Source: Haliclystus octoradiatus (Eukaryota; Cnidaria; Staurozoa; Stauromedusae; Haliclystidae). From it: 64,000 bases of DNA. Both the position numbers and the translations under genes were made by a program. The notes below the pieces were generated by a model that was not told the DNA's origin, searched no databases, and worked only from the letters and a program-made list of their open reading frames with translations. Numbering within the stretch: position 1 is the first letter of the stretch; the number at the start of each line of letters is the position of its first letter. The stretch lies in NCBI GenBank assembly GCA_916610825.1, contig OU744453.1, positions 15,565,807 through 15,629,806 on the forward strand, given 5' to 3'. Below, piece after piece: positions 50,210-61,235 of this stretch.

Positions 50210-53200
50210 ATGAAGATTGTTACATGGAATGTAAATGGCATTCGTTCTTGTTGTCGCCAAATGACACTGAAGAAACTTTTGGATTCTTTTGATTCAGATA
50301 TAATATGTTTTCAAGAAACAAAAATCACCCGTAAGTAAGTTAGTTTAGTTAGGCTAGGTAGGCTACTATTTAATAGTTTGATTTTATGCATTTGATAGTA
50401 TTGTTATTATAATGATTGTTTAAATATTGAACGTGGAGATGAAACCATTTTCTATTAGATAAAGGGGGGATGTGATTGACCAGGTTAACCACACCCACCC
50501 ACTTAACCAAACTGCAAGTTAACTAGAAGCCAGATTGGAAATATTGCAATTTACGCGCCTGAGATTTAATTAAGTTTGGTTGAAATCCTACGTAGGAAAG
50601 TCTGCTGCCCGCCTGAGATCTCAGGCGTGCACAACTAACTTTTTAGTCTGGACTAGAAGGTACTGAAGTAGCAGCCCAGTCTGCAGTATGGCAGAGCCCA
50701 CCCCGATAGCCTATAAGTTTTCAAGCATCTCCAGCCGCCCGCAATTTTTTTTCAGGAGCCCTATTATTACTATTTCTCTAGATAATATTGTTATTCCACC
50801 CGCAGAATAGGCAAAAAGTTGTTAAAGCGCCCGCAACTGCTGGCCAATATTTTGTTGCCACCCCCAAGTTCTCGTTGAAAAGTGCCCTTACTCTGCAAAC
50901 TGGCTGTAGGTGGATATCGATTTCAATGAAAAGTTGACATTGCTTTTCATAAATATTTTATCCAACCAGATTACAGAATTTGCTGTTGCAGCTAACATCC
51001 TAGCCCGCAGAACAAGAATATCAATATTTTCTGGACTTTTCTGACCGCAAATTTTGCAATTTTCTTACGATTTTTTACACGTTTCAACTAAATCCAGCTG
51101 CAGAACAGGAGAAAATATCAAAAATCCTGCGTTCACCTGGCAAACAGTGGATGTTCCGCGAACGTTCCGTGATCATTCGATTTGCGGTCAATAGAACGTT
51201 CCTCAAACGTTCACAGAACGTACTTTGTAGATATGATTAAACGTTCAGGGAACGTTCCGTAAAGGTTTTAGGAACGTTCAGGATCGTTCAAGGAACGTTC
51301 CGTGAAGGTTCGATGAAGGTTCAATGGACGTTCCGTGAACGTCCGACACAGAAAATGTTTGCATGACCCATTTTCAATTAGAATTCATATTTTATACATT
51401 TTATCGGGTCACGTTTATGTATCACTGCTTCCAAGGTCAGTATTAGCGAAGTATATCAATGTAGTAAAGGAAACGAAGAAATAATTACAACATTGCAATG
51501 ACATGATACTATAATTTTATTGTATTAAATATAATCTTGAAATATTTGTTAGTAAGTTTTGAATACATTACATTATGCATCTACATCATTATGGTTTGAC
51601 CCCTTTGATGACAGTATCATTGATTGCTTGTGTTGATGATCATTGTTCGATTGATGTGATTGTCCCTTTCAGCACCAGTCAGATTTTCAGCTGGATCCGC
51701 CCTTGGAAACATAAGAAGACATAATTGTATAGTCGATCTATAGTATTTGCATTTCACAGGCGCATTTAGCTGTACTTACTATATAGTTCTTAACTTCATC
51801 AATAACTCTGTTGTCCTGTTTGCCTTCTAAATCCATTGAGAATAACCTACAGGAATTAAAATAAAAGCCTAATACTTATGGTTTGTATTTTGATATACCG
51901 GTGCTATATGGTATATGACTGTAGCATAGCATGATCAAGTATTTCTGCAATACTGTCCCAATACTGTTGTATTCATATTAATTTATGTACTTACCAGAAA
52001 GACAATATATTACAGCGCATTTCAATTTCAAGACAGAGCAACCAATTCAACAATTATAACATTCAACAAAAATAGCTGATAGGTCGGTAAACTATTTCAA
52101 CGTCCATGCGAATATATGGGATGTCTAGAAACTGAAGTCATATAAACGCAACGATAACATACAAACTAGACAAAAACGGCTATACCACAAATAAGACTTT
52201 ATATGAATTTGAGACTTACGTTTTCTAATTATCAAACTTCTTTCTTCTCTGTGCTGAAGTTCTCTTGTATTAATTGCTTATAATTATTTCTGTCAAACCG
52301 GTAGAATCTGGAATCAAATGATAGGCTACAAATTAATGTATGAATAATTCAGTATATGATAAAAGGTTATCAAAACAAATACATACATTGTTACACATTG
52401 TCCTATAATTCCTAATAGCATGTTTCATTTAACATTGGGAATTTTACGTACAGTTAATGTCATCATATCCTCTGTTAACAGTTTCTTTACAATCCATGAG
52501 ATTTGCAAACCTTTTCATATATCAATCATTTTTGTACAGTGGCATATAGACTATAATAAAAGCAGCAAAATAAGTGCCTCAGAAAATGAGGTAGAACTCA
52601 CAGCAAATAATGAAGTTGAAATTTATGGCCGTTATATTATATATATTATACCTATAAAATTGTTCTGGCATTTATCTCTTCGTTTAAGGCATTAGGACAT
52701 CCTAAAACCAAAAGAAAAATTTCTACAGGTTAAAAAATAAAATGTCGGAACATAATTTATTCATGAATATAGACAAAGAGATATATTTGTTATTCCAACT
52801 GCTTTACCTTTTTCATACGTCCTTGTTTCCCCATAATATTCACAAAATTAAACACAGTATATTAAGCCAGCACAATATCATGTAATTACAACCTCAGTAT
52901 CTAAATTCCTCGGGATCTAAAGTATGAAAAGAAAATTGACTTTGATTGACACGTTAGATCAATCCGATGCTCATTGGTTTAGATCCTATGTAGCTAAGCG
53001 ACTAACCTGACGTTTGAAAATCTCTGTTACAGAAAATATGGAAAATTAATTTAGAAATACGCCGCATACGAGTTGATTTCCTATTGACGTATCAACGTAG
53101 ATCATCTTAATTTTCAACGTAGATTAGTTGAAAACGTCAAAGCTAATGTCGTTGGAATCTCGTTCTACTTCTTTCTATTCTAATTTGTAAAACAACACAT

Positions 53201-56200
53201 CTACTGTAAGTTCACAGTCACAGCTGTTTTACAGAAATAGAAATATCATTCATTTATTCTTTAATGTCTATGCCTTCTGTGGTCACACGGCCGCTTATTT
53301 AGATTTATCTATATACTGTTTCAAAAAACTTGAATAAAAATCATATTTATTGGAAGTTTTTATTCGTTTGCAGGATTTTTGAATTGACGATTATTGAACG
53401 TTCACGGAACGTTCCGTGAACGTTCGTAATATCTTCTAAAAATCTTAAAGTTCTGTAAAGGTTCGAGGTGCGTCCGATTCGAATAATTATTTTGAAATAC
53501 TGTCACGAACGTTCATGGCGGGCGAACGAAAACAAACGTTCACGGAACGTTCACGGAACATCCACTGTTTGCCGGGCAGTTGCAATAAAATATGATTTGA
53601 AGTATAACTTGGCAGACAAATTCTGATGTCTGGTTCTTCAATTTTATAAAATACTAGTGAAGTGAACCCGCTCTGCTGGGTGAAATTTGAAAATAAAAAT
53701 ATAGAAAATTCAATTGCTAGAGTCTAGAAGTTAGCTCAAATGATAAATAAACAATAGAACTGAAGGTCAGTCAGGTGTGGAAGATATTGTGTGACGAAGA
53801 TGAGAATGTAATTTGTTCTTTCCATGGAGCCGCAAGAGAAATCCTACAAGAATATACACTTTGGGCCGTCAATTGAAGAATTATAAAGATATGAACATAA
53901 AACATGGCCCTATGTTGCCGCAAAAAATTGTGAGATACCCCACTTAAAGTATTGATTTGATACATTTACCATGAGAAGCGTAAATCTCAAATACAGTAGA
54001 TACAAACAAACATACATCGACGTATATCAATTATTGCATTGAATCATATAAAAGGAATTGTAGCGCATTGTGACAAATTATGATGATCATAACAAGGATA
54101 TCTCGACTATGAACTGTGACAGGTTCTGGGAAAATTCACGATTGCCTCCATGTCGCAAATGGTTTATAAAGAAGGGGAAATCACTTAATTCTAATCCATC
54201 TTGGTCTGGTATTTGGTATGACCGATGCTGAGCTCATGTCAGCAAAAAATTTAACAAGCCTAACTGTCAATTTTCTTCTTCAACAGGACCATTGAGTCTC
54301 TCCAACAGCAAGAGCTGTAGCCCCCGTCCGAGGAGACCCTAGTGCGGCCTTGGTGTAGTAGCCAGGGCGTTGGACCGCAGGGTCTCGGGTTCAATCCCTG
54401 GCCGGAGCACTATAGGTTGGCTCCAGGAAGGGCATCCGGCTATTAAACGCACACAAGCTTCAAAATACTAACAAATTAACCAACCACCCCGGTTAAAATA
54501 GCTGCAAGCTTACCCGGTTTGTGGATAAATGATAAATCGAAATCGAAAAAAATCATTCATTCGCTACTATTATAAATGTTAATTGTCACAAATAATGTTT
54601 CAAAGTAATAAAAGTAAGATATTGTTTCAAAGATAAGAAAATAGCTGTTTTTCCAGATTTGACAATCTACAACGCCATGCAGGGTAACTGTCAAAAATTC
54701 CCCTAATAGGCCTAAGCAATAAGAACCCCTCAAAACCGTTTTTTCAGACTGCTATTTTATCACAACAAATTACCTATTTTGTAGAGATGGTAAAAATTCT
54801 GTAATTCTTTTTTACATTTTTTCTCCATACTAAATTTGAACCCTTGACGGTATCCGACCATGATCCATTTGTTGCCTATCATTTGTAAAATTTATAAACT
54901 ATATTCTTGCAGATGATCAAATGGATCAATCCATTGCTGCGGTCGATGGATATTCAGCCTATTTCAGTTTCTCAAGAGTCAAAAGTGGATACTCAGGTAA
55001 GCTCTAGATTAAAATTGTTATGATTGCAAATAGAATCGGTCATCTGGAATTGTAAAAATTGGGACTTATAGACCCTACCAATAATTTACATTTTTGGTTG
55101 CCAGAAATTTACACAATTTGCATCTTTGCAATTAAATCTTTGTTCAACAAAATGTATGATCGATTTGGATACATAATTACAAGTTATCATAATTAAATAA
55201 CTTCAAAATTGTATATGTTGTCATTATGAAACGTTATTTACCGTAATGTTTGTTTGAATTAGTTTATCCTGTTGAATTCAATATAATTCCTAAAAATCCC
55301 TTGACGGCGTTTTTTCATGATGATAAACCCTTCATTATTTGCAAATTGAAATGATACTATGTTTCATGATCACAATTGGACTTTGTTACCGTGAATCACA
55401 TGAATCACAAGGATTATTGTTGGTAGACAAAAATGTTCAACACCTTTTACTATGCCATGAAAGTGTTGTGAAAACACATGTATGTGAAAATGTACAAAAG
55501 TGAAAACAACTACTTTTTGAACACTATGAAAAAGTTTGAAAACCATGAAAACATTCATATTCACCATATTAAAATGTGAAAATGCCTTCTAAAATATCAC
55601 GAAGGTTTTCTGCGATCTGATTGGTCGAAAGAGCGTGCATGAAATCCTAGGGTAAAACATGGCTCCGAAAACCGGGAAAAACCGCAAGCTTCAAAAAAGT
55701 TTGATCTGTGATAAAATACAGAATTTATAACTTTTTGATGACAATCCAATAAATATCTCAATAATGGCTACGATTTACAAAACGACAGTTAGCTCAAGAT
55801 TTATTTATTTATTGAAAAGCGTGGTAAATGAGTTATTGGTCGTGTAACATGCAAAATAAAAACACAGAACGAAAGACAATTATAGGCTACGCTGTTTCAA
55901 GGTAAACCTAAAATTTAAATAACAATTACTGCATTAATTTTCTAAAGAACTATGTTCTTGTATATGTCTTTCTTTATTCGACAAAATCTATCTTGTTGTG
56001 GGATTCTCTTCATGCTTGGTTTATGAATTGAAATTGAATTTTAAATTGTGAATTCATGAATTGAAAATTCGCCGTCGAATGAGATTCCGACATTTGTTTT
56101 ATTTTAGAAAAGGGTTACCACATGCTTGCAAATGTTTGTAATTTACTAAACTCGAAAAAGTTGGGAGACACTCAGGAAGCTAAAAATCACTCGCTCGGAG

Positions 56201-59200
56201 CTCGTGATTTTTTAGCGCTTCACTTGTGTCTCCCAACATTTTCTCGTTTAGTAAATATGAATACAAACATGGCAAGTATGTGGTAACCCTTTATTGAAAA
56301 TGCCTTGAAGACGCAATGAAATTTCACAATTCTTTTCATGGTTATGGTGTCAGTAGTGTTTGTTGATCGAAACGTGGACAGTTTTGTCGAGAAGTTTAAA
56401 CAAATCATGAACTGAGTGTCTTGTTTTTGCATATTTCCTTTTATAAAAGGGTTCATACATGTATGCTTTGCTTCATTGCGATTTAGCTGCACTCGGGATG
56501 TAATTAGGAGACAATTGAGAGACTAGAATATTACATTGAAAGAGCTTGATTGAAGTATTCATGAGGATTTCTCTAAATCTGTATGTTTTCTATGTTCATG
56601 ATGCCATAAAAATTTTATAAGTTGTGTTACGTCTATAAGCTAATGTATGTGATCTATAAATTTAATTTTTTGAGATAAATGACAGCGATATCATATCTCG
56701 AATTTAATAAGTAGGAATTTATTAACCAATAAAAATTATTAAGGGAAATATAATTATAGGAAATTGTAAAATTTGTAATAATTAATTTCAGGTGTTGTGA
56801 CCTTTTGTAAAGAAAATTTCCGTCCGTTGAATGCGGAAGAAGGCTTAACTAATATTCTGACAGCTTCAACCTCAAATAAAGAAAGTCTGGTCGGTTGCTA
56901 TGGTGATCATCATGATATTTCAAATAGTGATCTCTTGGCTATAGATTCTGAGGGTCGTGCTGTTTTAACTGAGCATTCAACTTTGGGAAATAATTCTTCA
57001 TTTGTTGTAATTAATGTATATTGTCCAAGAGCAGACCATGATAACAAAGAAAGATATCAATTCAAAATGAACTTTTATAAGCTACTTGAGAGTCGTGCAA
57101 GAGCACTGATGGCAAATGGAAAGTATGCAACTGTTTATGTCATTTTAGCGTTTTTCAATCTTCAAGTTTACCCCTGCGAAGAACAGCTCAGGAGTTCATG
57201 AACAAATTATGAACGTTAAATGGCCCCAAATATTCCTGAACTGTTCGTGAACTGTTCATAAATTGTCCTTGAGAGTTCATGAACTGAACTTCACAAACAG
57301 TTCATGAAAATTGGGGCCATTTAACGTTCATGAACTGTTCATGAACTGGTCATAAGCTCCTGAATTGTTTTTTTCGCAGCGGTAGTATCCCCACTTTTAT
57401 ACAAGTTAAGAACTAGACATGATCCGAGGTATGCCATCATCCTGACTCAGATCTATAGTTTTTCAAGTTCCTTATTGATTTGCAAACCGCAAACCACTTG
57501 AAGCTATTTTCAATGGGTTAGTTGATTAGTAGATTGGTATTTTAATCGTTTGTACGTTTGATAGTCGGATGTTCTTCCTGGCCACTATACAAATTGTAGT
57601 CATGACAGAGATTGAACCCAAGATCCTGCGGCTGGAGGTCCAAAGCCCTAACTACTGCACTAAGGAAAGTTATACAAACGAAGGAAATGTTCAGCTTATG
57701 AACATTTTACGAACGGTTTATGACCCAATGTTTTTGAACTTTTTTCATGAACTGTTCATTAATTTCATGAACATAGCTACTTTCACAGGGGTAATAATGT
57801 GATGAGATCGCATCTAAATTTAGCATGCATTTGATTTATCCTGTAATACAGATCCCCCCTTTGACAAATTAATTAATGCTACAGTGAAACTTGTATATAA
57901 CAGCCAGCTGCGAGAGGTAGATAAATTGACCATTATAGACAGGTGGCCTTTATATTCAGGGTTTATTCAATAGAAAATACTGGTTTAGACATTGCAAGAG
58001 TGACCACTTTAGACAGGTGGCCACTGTATAGAGGTGACTATTATAATAGTATTATAACTGTATTATTTATAGGGATGTTATCATTGTTGGTGATTTCAAT
58101 GCTGTCTATTCACGTATGGATTATTGTGAAGCAGACAAATCAGAGGTACTAAATCTTGCTTACTTTTATCACTTCATAATTGAGGTATTTTATTAACTAT
58201 TAATGAGCTGTTTGAGTTGTTTATGAAATGTTCATGAACTGTTCATGAACTGTTTAAGAAATGTTTATGAACTGTTTATAAAATGGTTTATAAACTGTTT
58301 ATGAACTGTGTACGATTTCTTTATGAACTGTTTATGAAGTGTTTATGAAATGTTTATGAACTTTTTTATGAAATGTTTACGAGCTGGTTATGAACTTTTT
58401 ATGAACTGTTTATGAAATATTCATGATCTGTTTATGAGTTGTTTATGAACTGTTCAGAACTTGATGTTAAACATAAATATAAAACTAAGTATTTTTATGA
58501 AAATGGTCAGTTTAACATGATTGTACGATTGTACTTACGCTGAGTTTCTTTTCTTCCTTAGGAGAATGAAATTAGTCCAAGTCGGGAATGGCTTTGTCAG
58601 TTGATCAGTAAACAGAGTAAGATAGGTTTGGAAAAGTTTTATCAATTTGGTTTATTATCAGAGGAGCGACAGAAAAGTGATTATTATAAGAACGGTATGC
58701 TACAATTTATTGATACCTTCAGACATTTCCATCGAGATAAAAAAGATGCGTTTACGTGTTGGAGAACATCAACACGCGCAAGAGAAACAAATTACGGATC
58801 AAGAATTGATTACATTGTTGCAAATGCTTCATTTGTTGTCAAATATGCCACTGAATGTATTCTTCGTCCTGATGTTGAAGGCTCAGATCATTGTCCCGTT
58901 GTTGCAGATTTTAATGTGGAAATTCTAGCTGCAAGTAAGGTCCCGTTACTCTGTTCGTCGTTATTGCCTGGATTTACCGGCTCGCAAACGAGTATCAAAA
59001 CATTTATGATGAAGAATACGAAATCTATTACAAATGACATTGAAAATGAAACTAAGAAGCCACCGTCAAAGAAATTGAAGCTTAATAATAATAAATTAGG
59101 TACCGGTAGCAATATTAAACCTAAGAATATTTTGAGTTTTTTTACACCTACGAAAAAAGATGATGCACCAAAGAAAGAGGAAAATAACATCAAAACAGAT

Positions 59201-59467
59201 TTGAAAGTACCGTTAAAATTTGAAATACCAAAAAAATTAGAAGGAAATAAAACCAATGCTAATTCGAATCAATCGTATGCTTGGAAAAAATTATTAGCTG
59301 GTCCTGACACTGCACCGTTATGTAAAGGTCACAAGGAATCGTGTGTATTAAGAACTGTCAAAAAGGATGGTGCCAATAAAGGTAAACAGTTTTATTGTTG
59401 CCCAAGGCCAGATGGACGTACGGATGATAAAGCAGCCAGTTGTAAGTCATTTATTTGGAAGAAATAA
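50210..59467 (+). CDS. APEX2: APEX2: AP endonuclease 2 with PIP-like boxes and GRF zinc finger
   Basis: Five exons join in frame to 1515 nt (504 residues; the human protein is about 518): 50210-50330, 54913-54996, 56792-57122, 58073-58145, 58562-59467. The exonuclease-endonuclease-phosphatase fold is complete: WNVNGIR (6-12), FQETK with the metal-binding Glu (36), [34 protein letters not shown] (185-195), NYGSRIDYI, and GSDHCPV with the catalytic Asp-His pair (about 312-313). The low-complexity tail has two PCNA-binding-like segments (QTSIKTFM near 345; NILSFFTP near 392). The C-terminal zf-GRF module runs from [11 protein letters not shown] to SCKSFIWKK (457-503). The enzyme removes 3' blocks and cuts abasic sites in nuclear and mitochondrial DNA repair. 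An in-frame ATG at 50078 would add 44 mostly basic residues. A TTGCAG at 50094-50099 could instead be a 5' splice acceptor. All introns are rich in transposons. Confidence 0.95.
51136..53576. mobile_element. 2.4-kb TIR element with GAACGTTC palindrome arrays (APEX2 intron 1)
   Basis: CCTGGCAAACAGTGGATGTT at the left matches AACATCCACTGTTTGCCGGG at the right, inverted. Next to each end lies an array of GAACGTTC-type words spaced 10-15 bp apart (51156-51352 and 53395-53560). A CA dinucleotide flanks both sides. The minus strand of the interior has small exon-like pieces with good splice sites. One of about 22 codons near 51800-51850 (ENDLEGKQ-like: [19 protein letters not shown]) ends at GTAAGT. 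None is long enough to name a transposase. Confidence 0.65.
54339..54550 (+). mobile_element. tRNA-derived SINE, copy 1
   Basis: The head reads GTGTAGTAGCCAGGGCGTTG with box B GGGTTCAATCC. The body contains CCAGGAAGGGCATCCGGC, a motif common in SINEs with a LINE-derived core. The tail is GATAAATCGAAATCGAAAAA. It lies in APEX2 intron 1, sense. A related copy is on the minus strand at 57545-57665. Confidence 0.7.
55588..56294 (+). mobile_element. R1 repeat, third copy, with 11-bp target duplication
   Basis: Nearly identical to 1595-2304. TGAAAATGCCT occurs immediately before (55577-55587) and immediately after (56295-56305), fixing the element at 707 bp. It includes the terminal nested hairpin. 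It sits in APEX2 intron 2, sense. Confidence 0.85.
57171..57382. mobile_element. GTTCATGAAC-type TIR element, copy 1
   Basis: The ends CCCCTGCGAAGAACAG and TTTTTTTCGCAGCGG are inverted and flanked by TA (57169-57170, 57383-57384). Inside, GTTCATGAAC decamers alternate with spacers, and GAACGTTAAATGGCCCCAA is mirrored by TTGGGGCCATTTAACGTTC. The 212-bp unit lies about 50 bp after exon 3 of APEX2. Confidence 0.75.
57545..57665 (-). mobile_element. tRNA-derived SINE, copy 2 (partial)
   Basis: The minus strand reads AGTGCAGTAGTTAGGGC, box B GGGTTCAATC, and later CCAGGAAGAACATCCGAC. This aligns with the SINE at 54339-54550. The tail is missing. It lies in APEX2 intron 3. Confidence 0.6.
57666..57791. 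repeat. GTTCATGAAC-type element, decayed copy
   Basis: ATGTTCAGCTTATGAACA and TTCATGAACTGTTCATTAAT are followed by an end TTTCACAGGGG and TA. This corresponds to one terminus of the family at 57171-57382. The other terminus is not recognisable. Confidence 0.45.
57882..58060 (+). mobile_element. pogo-like MITE at APEX2 intron 3 acceptor
   Basis: It starts CAGTGAAACTTGTATATAAC after a TA and ends ATTATAACTG before a TA. It matches 21961-22136 closely. The element ends 12 nt before exon 4, so the branch-point region and most of the 3' splice-site context come from the transposon. Confidence 0.8.
58205..58460 (+). repeat. Array of degenerate GTTTATGAACT units (APEX2 intron 4)
   Basis: About twenty units of 11-14 bp built on GTTTATGAACT or GTTCATGAACT fill most of the 416-bp intron between exons 4 and 5. 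They belong to the same word family as the TIR elements at 57171-57382 and 59547-59634. Confidence 0.75.
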
Positions 59468-59546
59468 AAAAGCTTATATAAATAATAACCATCGTAGATA
59501 AAGATTAGCCAAATTATTGTGGCCCAAGTTACAAAGAAACTAGCTT

Positions 59547-59634
59547 ATCCACGGAGAAAACAGTCCAGGAGTTCATGAACTGTTTGTGAAGGTTCATCAA
59601 CTGTTCATGAACTCCTGAACTGTTTTCGCAGGGG
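59547..59634. mobile_element. GTTCATGAAC-type TIR element, minimal copy
   Basis: GAAAACAGTCCAGGAGTTCA at the left and TGAACTCCTGAACTGTTTTC, then GCAGGGG, at the right are inverted. The whole unit is about 88 bp and nearly one palindrome. It lies 80 bp past the APEX2 stop, in the likely 3' untranslated or flanking region. Confidence 0.7.
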
Positions 59635-61235
59635 ATCCATTGTATATAATTTGTTAATTTGGCAAAACAATCTGACTATTGTGTCGAAAAAGTCTGTCTT
59701 CGTGAGATTTCTTCCTCTCTTTAATCAAATTTTAAGACATTGTTAGATCATTTCAGAAAAATGTTCATAAACTGTGAGTTGTCAAATAAATTTCCAAATT
59801 TTCATAATTTACAGACAAAAAGTAGAAAAATTCTCTTAACTTACAGACAAGAAGTTGAAAAAGTAATGACGAAATTGCTGTTATTTAGACTTGATTCGTA
59901 GAATGTCAAATGCATCGATTAACTTTTGGTAATATCGTTTCATTAATAATGTGAAAGTATTTTTATAAACATTGAAATAGGCCTTCCTATCTTTTATCTT
60001 TATTTATTTGCACAGTAATATATGCAGAACGACTGCTATGTATGATTGTTTACGCACGTCTCTTACCCAGACGCAGTCTATATGGGAATTAATCTAAATG
60101 AAAATTTAGCTATTAAGCCATACATACATAACACACAAACTATATAAGATGTATTTTATAATTATTTGTAATATTATACCATAATATTTTTAAAATTTGT
60201 ATATACTGTATTTTTCAAGTTTATATAATGTGAATAGGTAATTGATACCATATTCACATAGAGTCGCTTCTGGTAATGATTTGACACAGAAACTATCAAA
60301 CAAGCAACCAAATGACCATGAATTCCACCATTTCACATTCGAATAGTAACATTTGTAATATCAATGAAACTGTTTTGCTTAGATTTTTGTTTCGAGTCAG
60401 ACAAATATTCTTGGTCATGATTTCTTCTGCGCTACGTCCAATCAAATTTTGATACATAGTTATATCATTCCAGGAAAAAGTTCACAAGCTGTGAGTTAAA
60501 ATTTGACGAAATGTTTTGGACGAATTGTCGAATCAATTTCCAAATTCTCATAATTTACAGACAAGAAGATGAATGCATGTGTTACTGTACTTGACAAATC
60601 GAATTTCGATAGAACGGTTATTAACTGACAATTGATTTGTATGACAATTTCATTGACAATTTTGCATCTTTGATAATCGTTAACGCCTTGATAGTCAAGT
60701 TTAGCTATCATAATTTCGGAACATTATAAACAATCTCCTGTGGACAGACACAAAATGTATCTAAGCAAAGCAGTAAATCTACTCGTAGCTTTGAAAATCT
60801 ATGATCTACTAGCCTGCATGCAGATCCAAATCTAGACTAGACGTGTATTATGAAAGTTATAAAAACTTATCAATGACGTCATCTACCAGACAGATGACGC
60901 AGTTCCAGCCCAATCTACAACGTAAGAAACAGATTAAAGGTTTTAAGTATCTCTAGGTCACAAACAATATAGTATGATACTGTACGAATAATCAAGTAGG
61001 TAGACAAATATTATCACTTCTCATAAGATACATTATTTTTATTTATTGAACAGCTCTACATTTTACAACATTAAACAACATATTTCTTGTTAAAATTAAA
61101 TTTCGAGGTTTTCAAATGAATTGGATTTGCTTGACGTAAAATCATATACTAAATAATAACTATCATCAATTAGCATCTATTAATGTGAATACTATGTCTA
61201 TCTTATACATACAATAAAATTAATATGTCATTTGA
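59635..61235. other. Space between convergent APEX2 and PDHB
   Basis: No gene is seen. A phrase of about 100 bp (AATTTCCAAATTTTCATAAT, TTACAGACAA) occurs twice, at about 59755-59835 and 60473-60575. PDHB polyadenylation could use the minus-strand AATAAATAAA near 61041-61050. The rest is AT-rich with nothing recognisable. Confidence 0.4.

Noticed and set aside
56666-56690. Short match to the terminal sequence of the Penelope-like element (GAGATAAATGACAGCGATA)
   Set aside because: Only about 23 bases match, with no further element sequence on either side. It could be a remnant, but cannot be supported.
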